Source: Prauserella rugosa | Lineage (GTDB): Bacteria; Actinomycetota; Actinomycetes; Mycobacteriales; Pseudonocardiaceae | NCBI RefSeq assembly: GCF_000719975.1 | Contig: NZ_JOIJ01000017.1 | Location: 1 to 64,000 of the forward strand | Length of the DNA: 64,000 bases | Direction: 5' to 3' | Shown: positions 46,244 through 56,069 of the stretch, piece after piece | Layout of the letters: every line of letters begins with the position of its first letter | Numbering within the stretch: position 1 is the stretch's first letter | Made by a program: the position numbers and the translations under genes | Notes under the pieces: model-generated | Told to the model about the DNA's origin: nothing | What the model saw: only the letters and a program-made list of their open reading frames with translations | Databases searched by the model: none

Positions 46244-47581
46244 ATGGCGGAGTTGACGGGCAGCGGCGTGTTCACCCTCGCGGTGTTCGCGGCCGCGGTC
46301 ATCGCGTGGATGACCGGGAAGATGGACGACACGTTCGTCGGGCTGTCCGCTGCCGCCCTCCTCGTGTTCGGCGGAATCGTTTCCTCCGAGGCGTTCTTCG
46401 GCGCGCTCGGCTCGGAAACCATCTGGCTGCTCATCGCCGCGTTCGTTCTCGCCGCGGCCCTCACCCGGACCGGCCTGCCGACCCGTTTCGCGATCGCGTT
46501 GTGCGGCAAGGCTTCCTCCGTTCGGGGACTGGCACACCGGATCACGGCCGCGCTCGTGATCACCTCACTGGCCGTTCCGGCGACGTCGGGGCGTGCGGCG
46601 CTCGCCTTGCCGGTCTTCCTCGCACTCGCCGCGGCGCTGGCCGACCGCGCTGCCGTCGTGCGCGCGCTGGCGCTGTTGTTTCCCACCGTCATCCTGCTCT
46701 CCGCGGTCGCGACGATCACCGGCGCGGGCGCGCACCTGGTCACCAGCCAACTCCTCCAACAGAGCACCGGCCACGGCATCGGTTACGCGCAATGGCTGCT
46801 GCTGGGTTTCCCGTTCGCCGTCGTGAGTTCGCATCTCGCCGCCGAGGTGGTGCTGCTCGTCATGACGCGCAGTGACGACCGCAGGCGCCCGCTCGAACTG
46901 CACGGCCTCGCCGGCCACGTCGACGTCACCACCGACGGCCCACTGACGGCGGCGCAGCTGCGCGCCGTGGCGGCACTGACTTTCGTCGTGACGCTGTGGT
47001 GCACCGAGCCGTGGCACGGTCTGTCACCCGCGTTGGTCGCCCTGTTCGGCGCGCTGGTCACCACGGCTCCACGGGTCGGGCTCACCCGGTTGCCGGAGGC
47101 GTTGTCGACCGTGCCGTGGTCGCTGTTGCTGTTCATGGTGACGACGGCGGTGCTGGGTATAGCGCTGTCCTCGTCGGGTGCCGCTGACTGGCTGGGGCAC
47201 ACGCTGTTGAGCCCGGCCGGTGGCGGCCTCGCGTTCCTGGTCGTGGTCGTCGTCGTGAGTGCCGCGGCCCACCTGGTGCTGCAGTCGCGCTCGGCGCGCT
47301 CGTCGGTGCTGATCCCGTTGCTCATTCCGCTCGCGACCGCCGCCGGCCTCGATCCCGTCGCCGTCGCGTTCGCCTCGACCGTGGCCGCGGGCTTCTGCCA
47401 CACGCTGCCGTCGTCGGCCAAGCCGGTCGCGATGTTCGCGGCGGTCACCGAGGCGCCGACCTACCGCAGGTCCGATCTGCTGCGCATCTCGCTGTATCTG
47501 GGGCCGCTGACAGTCGGCCTCGTCCTGACATTCGCGCTGGCCGTGTGGCCGGCACTGGGTCTGCCGTTGCAGGCCCCCTAG
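46244..47581 (+). CDS. SLC13/DASS-family anion transporter
   Basis: 445 residues with about eleven hydrophobic segments. It has the two-repeat layout of sodium/dicarboxylate-sulfate symporters: I-W-L-L-I-A-A-F-V-L-A, P-A-T-S-G-R-A-A-L in the first half and L-S-S-S-G-A-A-D-W-L-G, Q-S-R-S-A-R-S-S-V-L in the second, plus the C-terminal F-C-H-T-L-P-S-S-A-K-P. It lies 14 bp before glycerate kinase, so glycerate or a related organic acid is the likely substrate. Confidence 0.88.
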   Translation: MAELTGSGVFTLAVFAAAVIAWMTGKMDDTFVGLSAAALLVFGGIVSSEAFFGALGSETIWLLIAAFVLAAALTRTGLPTRFAIALCGKASSVRGLAHRITAALVITSLAVPATSGRAALALPVFLALAAALADRAAVVRALALLFPTVILLSAVATITGAGAHLVTSQLLQQSTGHGIGYAQWLLLGFPFAVVSSHLAAEVVLLVMTRSDDRRRPLELHGLAGHVDVTTDGPLTAAQLRAVAALTFVVTLWCTEPWHGLSPALVALFGALVTTAPRVGLTRLPEALSTVPWSLLLFMVTTAVLGIALSSSGAADWLGHTLLSPAGGGLAFLVVVVVVSAAAHLVLQSRSARSSVLIPLLIPLATAAGLDPVAVAFASTVAAGFCHTLPSSAKPVAMFAAVTEAPTYRRSDLLRISLYLGPLTVGLVLTFALAVWPALGLPLQAP

Positions 47582-47595
47582 AAGGGAGTCCCCTC

Positions 47596-48765
47596 ATGAC
47601 CACGACCATTCCGATGCGCTTCGTCATCGCACCGAGCGGGTTCAAGGAGTCGCTGGAGGCCGAGGCGGTCGCGGCCGCGATGGCGGCGGGGGTGCGCCGG
47701 GTGCTGCCTGGCGCACACATCGAGACGGTGCCGTTGGTCGACGGTGGAGAGGGATCGGCGCGCACCCTGGCGGCGGCGACCGGCGGCGAACTGGTTCCGG
47801 CCACGGTGACCGGCCCGACGGGCCGTCCGGTCGACGCCCACTTCGCGGTGCTCGGCGGAGACGGCCCGCGCACGGCGTTCGTGGAGATGGCCGCGGCGGC
47901 CGGGCTCCGCCTCGTGCCGCAGGACGACCGCGACCCCGGGTTCACCACGACCTACGGCGTGGGTGAGCTGATCCGCGCGGCTCTCGACGCCGGGTGTGAA
48001 CGGATCCTGGTGGGTTGCGGGGATTCCGGTACCTCCGACGGCGGCGCCGGTGCGCTGCGCGCATTGGGGGCACGGGTGCTCGGGCCGGACGGGACGCAGG
48101 TCGCCGACGGCGGTTACGCCCTCGCCGATGCCGTGGATCTCGACGTGTCCGGGCTGGACCCGCGCCTCGCCGGCACCGAGATGCTGATCGCCTGCAACCC
48201 GCACAACGTGCTGACCGGCGACCGTGGTGTCGCGCGCGTGTTCGGCCCGCAGAAGGGAGCCACGCCGGAGCAGGTGTGTCTGCTCGAGAAGGCGCTCACG
48301 CAGTGGGCGAAGCTGGTCGAGTACCGCTGTGACCGCGATCTGCGCACCGCCCCCGGAAGTGGCGCGTCGGGCGGGCTGGGTGCGGGGCTGGCCGGGGTGC
48401 TGGGTGCGCGGCTGCTGCCCCGGTTCGACGTGCTGCTCGACCACGTGGACCTCGACGCCAAGCTCGCCGGAGCGGATCTCGTGCTGACGGCGGAGGGGGC
48501 CATCGACTTCCAGACGCCCCGCGGCAAGGTGCCCGCCGAGGTCGCGCGGCGGGCGAAGCTCGCGGGTAAGCCGGTGATCGCGTTGGCGGGCACGATCGGC
48601 CGCGGCGCACGCACCACCCACGAGGCGGGCATCGACGCCTACGCGGGAATCCTCGCCGCCCCGGTGGCGCTCGCCGAGGCCATGGCCCACACCGCCGAAC
48701 TGGTCACCGATGCGACGGAACGCACCCTCCGCCTGGTCCTGGTCGGTTCGGCCCTGTGCGCGTGA
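47596..48765 (+). CDS. glycerate kinase
   Basis: 389 residues, ATG with GAAGGGAG upstream. Signatures of the GlxK/GarK family: I-A-P-S-G-F-K-E-S-L near the start, V-P-L-V-D-G-G-E-G, G-L-R-L-V-P, T-T-Y-G-V-G-E-L-I, V-G-C-G-D-S-G-T-S-D-G-G-A-G, and A-C-D-P-like C-N-P-H-N-V-L-T-G. It phosphorylates glycerate, feeding glycolysis. It forms a two-gene unit with the SLC13 transporter. Confidence 0.93.
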   Translation: MTTTIPMRFVIAPSGFKESLEAEAVAAAMAAGVRRVLPGAHIETVPLVDGGEGSARTLAAATGGELVPATVTGPTGRPVDAHFAVLGGDGPRTAFVEMAAAAGLRLVPQDDRDPGFTTTYGVGELIRAALDAGCERILVGCGDSGTSDGGAGALRALGARVLGPDGTQVADGGYALADAVDLDVSGLDPRLAGTEMLIACNPHNVLTGDRGVARVFGPQKGATPEQVCLLEKALTQWAKLVEYRCDRDLRTAPGSGASGGLGAGLAGVLGARLLPRFDVLLDHVDLDAKLAGADLVLTAEGAIDFQTPRGKVPAEVARRAKLAGKPVIALAGTIGRGARTTHEAGIDAYAGILAAPVALAEAMAHTAELVTDATERTLRLVLVGSALCA

Positions 48766-48804
48766 CCGCCGCTGAGGTCTCCATCACCCGAACCGGGTCA
48801 TTTT

Positions 48805-48835
48805 CTTGAGTCAGTCAAGATTAGGCGTAGCCTTG
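48805..48835 (+). promoter_or_regulatory. candidate katA control region
   Basis: CTTGA-N5-TCAAG inverted repeat at 48805-48819 overlaps a TTGAGT -35-like hexamer; TAGCCT at 48828-48833 could be the -10. This is weak evidence for a regulator site; no Fur-family gene is adjacent. Confidence 0.35.
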
Positions 48836-48942
48836 AAGGGTGCGGACGGCCGCGGCGATCGATGCCGCCCGTCCCGGCGACCGGCGCCCCACGGGACGCG
48901 ACGTCCGTTCCGGCGCCCACCCCGAGCGCGAAGGAGACCGAC

Positions 48943-50406
48943 GTGACCACATCCGAGAAACCGCAGACCGCTTCGACCCTCGACAACGGCGCACCGGCCA
49001 CATCGGACCGCAACTCGCTGAGCGTGGGCGCGAACGGCCCGCTGCTGCTGCACGACGTCCGCCTCGTCGAGACCCTCGCACACTTCAACCGGGAGCGCGT
49101 GCCCGAGCGCAACCCGCACGCCAAGGGAGCGGGGGCGTTCGGCGTCTTCGAGACCACCGAGGACGTCTCCCGCTACACCAAGGCCGCCCTGTTCCAGAAG
49201 GGCGCGCGGACCGACATGCTCGCGCGGTTCTCCACGGTCGCGGGTGAGCAGGGCTCGCCCGACACCTGGCGCGACGTCCGCGGTTTCGCGCTGAAGTTCT
49301 ACACCTCCGAGGGCAACTACGACATCGTCGGCAACAACACCCCCGTGTTCTTCGTGCGCGACCCGATGAAGTTCCCGCACTTCATCCGCTCGCAGAAGCG
49401 CACCCCCGACACGGGACTGCGCGACAACAACATGCAGTGGGACTTCTGGACGCAGAACCCGGAGTCGGCCCACCAGGTCACCTACCTGATGGGTGACCGC
49501 GGACTGCCGCGCACGTGGCGGCACATGAACGGCTACGGCTCGCACACCTACATGTGGGTCAACGCCGAGGGCGAGCGGTTCTGGGTGAAGTACCACTTCA
49601 AGACCGACCAGGGCATCGAGTGCATGTCCGACGCCGAGGCCGAGCGGCTCGCGGGCGCCGACGCGGAGTTCCACCGCCGTGACCTGGCCGACGCGATCAC
49701 CCGCGGCGAGTACCCGTCGTGGACGCTGTACGTGCAGGTGATGCCCTACGCCGACGCGAAGACGTACCGGATCAACCCGTTCGACCTGACCAAGACGTGG
49801 TCGCACGCCGACTACCCGCTGATCAAGGTCGGCACGATGACGCTCAACCGCAACCCGGAGAACTTCTTCGCCGAGATCGAGCAGGCCGCGTTCGCGCCGT
49901 CCAACCTGGTCCCCGGCATCGGGGTGTCGCCGGACAAGATGCTGCTCGGCCGGGTCTTCGCCTACGCCGACGCCCAGCGCGCCCGGATCGGCACGAACTA
50001 CCTGCAGCTTCCGGTCAACAAGCCGGTGGTGCCGACGAACTCGTACACGTTCGACGGGCACATGACGTTCGAGCACAGCGGTGCCGCGCCGGTCTACGCA
50101 CCGAACTCGTACGGCAGGCCGTACGCCGACGAGACCGGACCGATCGAGGACGGCTGGGAGTCCGACGGCGAACTGGTGCGCAGCGCCTACGAGCTGCACG
50201 CCGAGGACGACGACTTCTCCCAGCCCGGCCACCTCGTGCGCGAGGTGTTCGACGACGCCCAGCGCGACCGTCTCGTTCGGACGGTCACGGGTGCGTTGCT
50301 CGGCGGGGTCGAGGAGCCGGTGCTGTCCCGTGCGTTCGAGTACTGGCGTAACGTCGACGCCGAGATCGGGCAGCGGATCGAGAAGGCCTACCACGAGGCC
50401 AAGTGA
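48943..50406 (+). CDS. katA: heme catalase (clade 3 KatA type)
   Basis: 487 residues from GTG with AAGGAG seven bases upstream. Catalytic His in the [15 protein letters not shown] segment, Asn in the G-N-N-T-P-V-F-F region, and the heme Tyr in the [14 protein letters not shown] segment. It breaks down hydrogen peroxide in the cytoplasm. Length fits small-subunit monofunctional catalases. A strong terminator follows. Confidence 0.97.
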   Translation: MTTSEKPQTASTLDNGAPATSDRNSLSVGANGPLLLHDVRLVETLAHFNRERVPERNPHAKGAGAFGVFETTEDVSRYTKAALFQKGARTDMLARFSTVAGEQGSPDTWRDVRGFALKFYTSEGNYDIVGNNTPVFFVRDPMKFPHFIRSQKRTPDTGLRDNNMQWDFWTQNPESAHQVTYLMGDRGLPRTWRHMNGYGSHTYMWVNAEGERFWVKYHFKTDQGIECMSDAEAERLAGADAEFHRRDLADAITRGEYPSWTLYVQVMPYADAKTYRINPFDLTKTWSHADYPLIKVGTMTLNRNPENFFAEIEQAAFAPSNLVPGIGVSPDKMLLGRVFAYADAQRARIGTNYLQLPVNKPVVPTNSYTFDGHMTFEHSGAAPVYAPNSYGRPYADETGPIEDGWESDGELVRSAYELHAEDDDFSQPGHLVREVFDDAQRDRLVRTVTGALLGGVEEPVLSRAFEYWRNVDAEIGQRIEKAYHEAK

Positions 50407-50420
50407 CCTGACCCGGAAGA

Positions 50421-50456
50421 AAGGGGGCGTCTCGCCGTAGTGCGAGGCGCCCCCTT
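50421..50456. terminator. bidirectional terminator after catalase
   Basis: AAGGGGGCG (50421-50429) pairs with CGCCCCCTT (50448-50456); inner CTCGC/GCGAG extends the stem with one mismatch. Shared with the convergent LtrA gene. Confidence 0.85.
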
Positions 50457-50458
50457 CG

Positions 50459-51628
50459 TCATGCCTGACGTTCCGACCGCAGCTGCGTGACGACGGCCAA
50501 TGTGGACATCACGACGACCACGGCGAGCCCGATCACGATCGGCGGCAGCGCATGCCCGACCGCCAGTCCCACCACGCCGATGATCAGCAGTGCCGTCGCG
50601 GCCAGATACCGTTCGCGCGCCACCGCGCCGGTACGGGACCGCAGGAACAGGATGTTGCCTGCCAGGTAGATCAGCGGGCCGCCGACCGTGGTCAGCACCA
50701 GCGGGGCGTCGGTGTGGTCGTGGCTGATCCGCAGCTCGATCGACACGGCGACGACGATCGCGCCCGCGACCATCAGCGCGTGGGCGTACGCGAACGCCGA
50801 CCGCAGCGCACTGGTGCTCTCGTCGCCGTGGCTGGCCTGCGTGTCGTGGCCGGCGAGCGCGAAGTATGCCCACCACATGACGAACAGGCCCACGAACCCG
50901 AACAGCGAGGCGAGCACGGCGCGGACAGTGATCTCCTCCATGCCGTAGAGCGTGTTGCCCATGATGAGGATCGACTCGCCGAGCGCGATGATGAACACCA
51001 GCCGGTTGCGCTCGGCGAGATGTTCCGCATCGGTCGGCCACGTGTGCATGGGCGCGGATCCGAGCCCCGGGAAGCGGAAGTCGAACCGCGGCCCCGAGAC
51101 GTCGATCAGCAACGCGATCGCCCAGACGATCAGCCGCGGCACCGTGTCCAGGAACGCACCGGCGAGGAACAGCACGCCTGCGGACGAGCTCCACGCGAGC
51201 AGGTTCGTGTAGTTCTTCGCGAGCACGTGCCCGCGCATCGCGACCGCCATGAACGCCGCCCTGCCGACCTGCGCGGCGACGTAGCACGCGGCGAACAGCA
51301 GTCCGTCCTCTGTGAACGCGTGTGGCAGGGCCAGCGCCATGCCCAGCGAGGCGAGCATGAGCAGTCCGTTGAGGACCCGGACGAGGCCACTGCGCGGGTC
51401 GAGCCAGTTCATCGCCCACGCCGAGTAGTTCCACGCCCACCACACCGCGCCGAACAGCACGGCGACCTCGACGAACCCGAGCCACGTCAGGTGGTCCAGG
51501 AGGGTGTGCGAGACCTGGATGATCGCGAAGACGTACACCAGGTCGAAGAACAGCTCGATCGGAGCAACCTCCGACCGTTCACGCCCCTCCGGTCGCAGTA
51601 ACCGGGGCCGTACCACCTGCGAGTTCAC
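50459..51628 (-). CDS. low-temperature requirement A (LtrA) family membrane protein
   Basis: 389 residues from GTG with GGAGGA upstream; a longer frame reaching 51748 has no ribosome site. It has the family opening V-A-P-I-E-L-F-F-D-L-V-Y-V-F-A-I and about ten hydrophobic segments, with R-H-L-A-E-R-N-R-L-V-F-I-I-A-L-G-E-S-I in the centre. LtrA was first linked to growth at low temperature in Listeria; the molecular function is unknown. Confidence 0.92.
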   Translation of the reverse strand: MNSQVVRPRLLRPEGRERSEVAPIELFFDLVYVFAIIQVSHTLLDHLTWLGFVEVAVLFGAVWWAWNYSAWAMNWLDPRSGLVRVLNGLLMLASLGMALALPHAFTEDGLLFAACYVAAQVGRAAFMAVAMRGHVLAKNYTNLLAWSSSAGVLFLAGAFLDTVPRLIVWAIALLIDVSGPRFDFRFPGLGSAPMHTWPTDAEHLAERNRLVFIIALGESILIMGNTLYGMEEITVRAVLASLFGFVGLFVMWWAYFALAGHDTQASHGDESTSALRSAFAYAHALMVAGAIVVAVSIELRISHDHTDAPLVLTTVGGPLIYLAGNILFLRSRTGAVARERYLAATALLIIGVVGLAVGHALPPIVIGLAVVVVMSTLAVVTQLRSERQA

Positions 51629-51778
51629 GACGAGTCCTCCCGAGAACGCCGACGTCGTTCGTGCCGCGGGGGATTCTAAGCATGGACAACGATGTCCTGC
51701 GCGGCACGCGACGTGATACGCGCCGTACGAACCGTACAGAAAGGACAATTACGGCACCGGGCCTACCGGTTCGCCTGG

Positions 51779-53179
51779 TTACGGATGCAGGTGCCGCCTC
51801 GCTGCACGGTGGGCGTCGTTCACCACTGCGCCCGCCTCGAGTTCGTCGGAGGTGGCCGCGAGGTGGATCCCGTCGTCGGGCCTGCGCCAGCTCGGCGGCT
51901 CGGCGGCCCCGCTCAAGGCCCACGCGGCCTGACGCGCCGCACCCACCGCGACGTGCTCCATCTCCGGCGGCACCAGCACGGGCACGCCGAACACGCCCGG
52001 CGCGATCGCGCGCACGGCAGCCGATCGCGAGGCACCACCGGTCAACAGCACCCTGCGCACGGGCACGCCGTGGTCCCGCAGCGCGTCGAGGCCCGCGGCC
52101 AGCCCGCACAGCATGCCTTCCACCGCGGCGCGCGCGACGTTGGCCGGGGTCATGTTGGACCGGCGCAGGCCCACGAGCGATCCGGACGCGTCCGGCAGGT
52201 TCGGCGTGCGTTCGCCGTCCAGGTAGGGCAGCAGCGTCAGCCCGCCCGCGCCGGGTTCGGCCGACAGCGCCAGTGCGTCCAATCCCTCCAGATCGGTGCC
52301 GAGCATCGCCGCCGTCGACGTCAGCACCCGCGCGGCGTTGAGCGTGCACGCCAACGGCAGGAACCGCCCGGTCGCGTCGGCGAATCCGGCGACGACGCCG
52401 GTGCCGTCGGCGGTCGGCTTCTCGCTTACACCGAAGACGGTTCCGCTCGTGCCGAGGGACACGGCCACGTCGCCGTCGGCGAGTTCGAGTGCGAGGCCCG
52501 CCGCCATGTTGTCGCCCGTGCCCGCCGCGACGAGCACGCCGTCGTCGCTGTGGCCCGCAACCTCGGCCGGCCCCAGCACCGTGGGCAGTTCGAGTTCCCT
52601 GCCGAAGGCCGTGACCAGCAGGTCGGTGCGGTACCGGCCCTCGACCGCCGAGTAGTAACCGGTGCCCGAGGCGTCACCGCGGTCGGTCGTGGGCACGCCG
52701 GACCCACCGAGCAGCTGCCACGTGAGCCAGTCGTGCGGAAGCAGCACGCGCTCGGCGCGCTTGGCCAGCTCCGGTTCGTGCTCGGCGAACCACCGCAGCT
52801 TCGTGACCGTGAAGCTCATCAACGGCACCGAACCGACCGCGTCGGCCCACGCCTGTCCACCACCCAGCTCGCTGACCAGGTCGTCGGCGGCGCTCGCCGA
52901 GCGGACGTCGTTCCACAGCAACGCCTCCCGCACGACCTCGCCGTCCCCGTCGACCGTGACCATGCCGTGCTGCTGGCCCGCGACCGCGACGGCGCGCACG
53001 TCGTCGAGCAGCCCGTCGCCCGCGCTGCGCAGCGCCCGCCACCATTCCGACGGGTGGACCTCGGTCGTGTCGGGATGCGCTGCCTGGCCGGTGCGGACCA
53101 CCCGGCCGTCGGCTGCATCGACCACGACGACCTTCGTCGACTGTGTCGACGAGTCCACCCCGGCTACCAGCTCGCTCAC
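51779..53179 (-). CDS. xylB: xylulokinase (FGGY family)
   Basis: 466 residues from the GTG that yields a canonical start, [16 protein letters not shown]. Both FGGY domains are present: an N-terminal substrate region with G-Q-Q-H-G-M-V and D-W-L-T-W-Q-L, then the ATP domain with [18 protein letters not shown] and L-T-G-G-A-S-R-S. The G-Q-Q-H-G-M segment favours xylulokinase over glycerol or gluconate kinases. It is the last gene of the polyol operon, 43 bp after the ABC ATPase gene. Confidence 0.88.
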   Translation of the reverse strand: MSELVAGVDSSTQSTKVVVVDAADGRVVRTGQAAHPDTTEVHPSEWWRALRSAGDGLLDDVRAVAVAGQQHGMVTVDGDGEVVREALLWNDVRSASAADDLVSELGGGQAWADAVGSVPLMSFTVTKLRWFAEHEPELAKRAERVLLPHDWLTWQLLGGSGVPTTDRGDASGTGYYSAVEGRYRTDLLVTAFGRELELPTVLGPAEVAGHSDDGVLVAAGTGDNMAAGLALELADGDVAVSLGTSGTVFGVSEKPTADGTGVVAGFADATGRFLPLACTLNAARVLTSTAAMLGTDLEGLDALALSAEPGAGGLTLLPYLDGERTPNLPDASGSLVGLRRSNMTPANVARAAVEGMLCGLAAGLDALRDHGVPVRRVLLTGGASRSAAVRAIAPGVFGVPVLVPPEMEHVAVGAARQAAWALSGAAEPPSWRRPDDGIHLAATSDELEAGAVVNDAHRAARRHLHP

Positions 53180-53222
53180 GGTGTCGAACGCCCCTTCGTC
53201 TTTCCGGCCGTCGACCCGATGC

Positions 53223-54299
53223 TCACTGTCCGGACAACCGCAGGCCGGACTCCGGGTCGAAGACGTGTACCTCTCCAGTGTCCCGCACGGCGACCCGCAC
53301 CGTCTCGCCCAAACGGGGCGGAGTCCGGCCGTCGGCACGAACGACCACCCGACCGGAGTGGCCGGCCAGCGCCCCGTGCACGTAGGCGTCCGCCCCCAGT
53401 TCCTCGACGAGCTCCACCCGCAGGTCGAAACCGTCGTCACCGGGTCCGACGAGCGCCAGCGACTCCGGGCGGACACCGGCCGTGACCTCGGGCAGGTCGG
53501 TGCGCACCGGCAGCTGGACGCTCAACTCGCCGAGTTTGACGTTGCCGCCGTCGACGGGAAGGTTCAGCAGGTTCATGGCGGGCGAACCGATGAATCCGGC
53601 GACGAAGACGTTCGCCGGCGTGTCGTAGAGCTCGCGCGGGGAGGCGCACTGCTGGAGGACGCCGTCTCGGAGCACCGCGACACGGTCGCCCATCGTCATC
53701 GCCTCGACCTGGTCGTGGGTCACGTAGATCGTGGTCGTGCCGAGCCGCTGCTGGAGCGCGGCGATGCCCGCGCGGGTCTCGACGCGCAGTTTCGCATCCA
53801 GGTTGGACAGCGGTTCGTCCATGAGGAACACGCTGGGCTCGCGCACGATCGCCCTGCCCATCGCGACCCGTTGACGCTGGCCGCCGGACAACGCCTTGGG
53901 CTTGCGGTCCAGGTACTTGGTCAGGTCCAGCAACGCCGCGGCCTCGTCGACCTTCGCCTTGATGTCCGACTTGGACACGCCACGCAACTTCAGCGAGAAC
54001 GCCATGTTTTCCGCGACGGTCATGTGCGGGTACAGCGCGTACGACTGGAACACCATGGCGATGTCCCTGTCCTTCGGGGGCAGGTTCGTGACGTCGCGGT
54101 CGCCGATCGAGATCGTGCCCTCGTCGATGTCCTCGAGGCCCGCGGCCATGCGCAACGCCGTCGACTTGCCCGACCCGGACGGTCCCACGAGCACGAGGAA
54201 CTCGCCGTCGCCGACGCACAGATCCAGGCTGTCGACCGCGCGTACCGCGTTCGCACCCGGGTAGACACGGGATGCGCCGGCGTACTCCACTTGCGCCAT
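53223..54299 (-). CDS. sugar ABC transporter ATPase (UgpC/MsmK type)
   Basis: 358 residues, ATG with AAAGGAG. Walker [11 protein letters not shown]-loop, L-S-G-G-Q-R-Q-R-V signature, Walker [17 protein letters not shown] and H-loop [11 protein letters not shown]. The C-terminal ~120 residues form the regulatory OB-fold of carbohydrate importers, with G-V-R-P-E-S-L. It energises the two permeases encoded just upstream. Confidence 0.95.
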   Translation of the reverse strand: MAQVEYAGASRVYPGANAVRAVDSLDLCVGDGEFLVLVGPSGSGKSTALRMAAGLEDIDEGTISIGDRDVTNLPPKDRDIAMVFQSYALYPHMTVAENMAFSLKLRGVSKSDIKAKVDEAAALLDLTKYLDRKPKALSGGQRQRVAMGRAIVREPSVFLMDEPLSNLDAKLRVETRAGIAALQQRLGTTTIYVTHDQVEAMTMGDRVAVLRDGVLQQCASPRELYDTPANVFVAGFIGSPAMNLLNLPVDGGNVKLGELSVQLPVRTDLPEVTAGVRPESLALVGPGDDGFDLRVELVEELGADAYVHGALAGHSGRVVVRADGRTPPRLGETVRVAVRDTGEVHVFDPESGLRLSGQ

Positions 54300-54310
54300 C
54301 GGTAACTCCT

Positions 54311-55135
54311 TTACTTGACCGCGCCCATGGAAAGGCCGCGTACCAGGTGGTTCTGTGCGATCCAGCCGACGATCATCACCGGCAGTGAGGCGAGCAGGGC
54401 GGCGGCGGACAGCTGCGCCCAGAACAGGCCCTCGCTGGTGATGAACCCGACGAGGAAGACCGGGACGGTACCGGCCTGGGCCGCGGTCAGGTTCACCGCG
54501 TAGAAGAACTCGGTCCACGAGAAGATGACGCAGATCAACGCCGTCGCGGCGATGCCGGGCGCCACGACGGGCAGCACGACCCGGTACAGCAGCGTCGGCA
54601 GCGTGGCGCCGTCCACCCGCGCCGCCTCGATCATCTCCGTGGGCACCTCGAGGAAGAACGAGCGCATCATCCACACCGCCAGCGGCAGGTTCATGCCCGC
54701 GTACAACACGACGAGCGCCCAGACGTTGTCGAGCATGCCGAGGTTCTGCGAGATGACGTACAGCGGGATGATCGCCGCGACGATCGGCAGCATCTTCGTC
54801 GACAGGAAGAACCCGAGTGCGTTGGACGTCTGCTTGATCGGCGCCAGCGAGAGTGCATACGCGGCGGGCACACCGAGCAGCAGTACGAGCAGCGTCGAGA
54901 CCACGGTGACGAACGCCGAGTTCGCCAGGTAGGGCAGGAATCCGCGGTCGAGGATCGTCGTGAACTGCTCGAGCGTGGGGCTGAACGCGAACTTCGGCGG
55001 ATCGGTGGCCGCGTCCACCTCGTGCTTGAACGAGGTGACGACCATCCAGATCACGGGGAACACGAACAGCAGCGCGATGACCCACGTGAGCGCGGTCAGC
55101 GCACCGCGGCCGAGCCGATTCGTCTTGGCTGCCAT
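54311..55135 (-). CDS. sugar ABC transporter permease (MalG type)
   Basis: 274 residues with six hydrophobic segments and the E-A-A-R-V-D-G-A-T-L-P-T-L coupling loop contacting the ATPase. It is the second permease of a carbohydrate uptake unit, separated from its partner's stop by one base and from the ATPase start by 11 bp. Confidence 0.94.
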   Translation of the reverse strand: MAAKTNRLGRGALTALTWVIALLFVFPVIWMVVTSFKHEVDAATDPPKFAFSPTLEQFTTILDRGFLPYLANSAFVTVVSTLLVLLLGVPAAYALSLAPIKQTSNALGFFLSTKMLPIVAAIIPLYVISQNLGMLDNVWALVVLYAGMNLPLAVWMMRSFFLEVPTEMIEAARVDGATLPTLLYRVVLPVVAPGIAATALICVIFSWTEFFYAVNLTAAQAGTVPVFLVGFITSEGLFWAQLSAAALLASLPVMIVGWIAQNHLVRGLSMGAVK

Positions 55136-55136
55136 G

Positions 55137-56069
55137 TCACTTCACCCCGCGGGAGACGTCGAAGGTCCGGAACATCAGCCGCAGCGCGAAGGTCGCCACG
55201 ATCAGCGTCATGATCACCACGACGACACCCATCGCGGACGACTGGCCGACGTCGAAACCCTCGAACGCGCGTTGGTAGATGTAGTACGGCAGGTTGGTGC
55301 TCGCCGTACCGGGACCACCCTGGGTCATGAGGTAGATCGCGTCGAAACTGTTGACGATGTAGATCGCGCCGAGCAGCACCGCCAGCTGCAGATACCGCGA
55401 CAGTTGCGGCAATGTGATCGACACGAACGTACGCCACCGGCCGGCACCGTCCACCTGCGCCGCCTCGAGCACCTCACGCGACTGCGCCTGCAGACCGGCC
55501 AGGATCAGCAGCATCATGAACGGTGTCCACTGCCAGGTGATCTGGGCCATCACCGCGGCGAGCGGGTAGTCCGACAACCAGTCGACCTCGATACCCAGCG
55601 CCCAGTTCAGCAATCCGTAGGACGGGTCGAACATCGTCGTCTTCCACAGCAGCGCACCGGCGGCGGGAAGGATCAGGAACGGCGTGATCAGCAGGGTGCG
55701 CACGATGCCGCGGCCGAGGAACGCGCGGTCGAGCAGGAGCGCCAGTCCCAGGCCGAGCAGCATCGCGACGAACACGCACACCACGGTGAGCGTCACCGTG
55801 TTCAGCAGTGCCTGCAGGAACACCGAGTCGGTGAAGACGTCGACGTAGTTGTCGAATCCGACGAAGTGCTGCGACCCGGGCCGCACCATGTTCCACGACT
55901 GGAACGAGTTGAACACCGTGACCAGGAACGGGATCTGGGTGACGGCGATCGTGAAGATCAGCGCGGGCAGCAGCGGCGCGCGGCGCCTCCACGCCGCCGA
56001 ACGTTCCTGCGCTCGCGGCCGCGCGGGCGGTTTCTCCGGCGCCTGCGGCGCCTCTGCCAGAGTGGTCAT
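55137..56069 (-). CDS. sugar ABC transporter permease (MalF type)
   Basis: 310 residues. A polar Pro/Arg-rich N-terminus (~30) precedes six hydrophobic segments; the coupling motif E-A-A-Q-V-D-G-A-G-R-W-R-T-F lies in the fourth cytoplasmic loop. The ATG overlaps the binding-protein stop (TGATG). Pairs with the 54311-55135 permease. Confidence 0.94.
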   Translation of the reverse strand: MTTLAEAPQAPEKPPARPRAQERSAAWRRRAPLLPALIFTIAVTQIPFLVTVFNSFQSWNMVRPGSQHFVGFDNYVDVFTDSVFLQALLNTVTLTVVCVFVAMLLGLGLALLLDRAFLGRGIVRTLLITPFLILPAAGALLWKTTMFDPSYGLLNWALGIEVDWLSDYPLAAVMAQITWQWTPFMMLLILAGLQAQSREVLEAAQVDGAGRWRTFVSITLPQLSRYLQLAVLLGAIYIVNSFDAIYLMTQGGPGTASTNLPYYIYQRAFEGFDVGQSSAMGVVVVIMTLIVATFALRLMFRTFDVSRGVK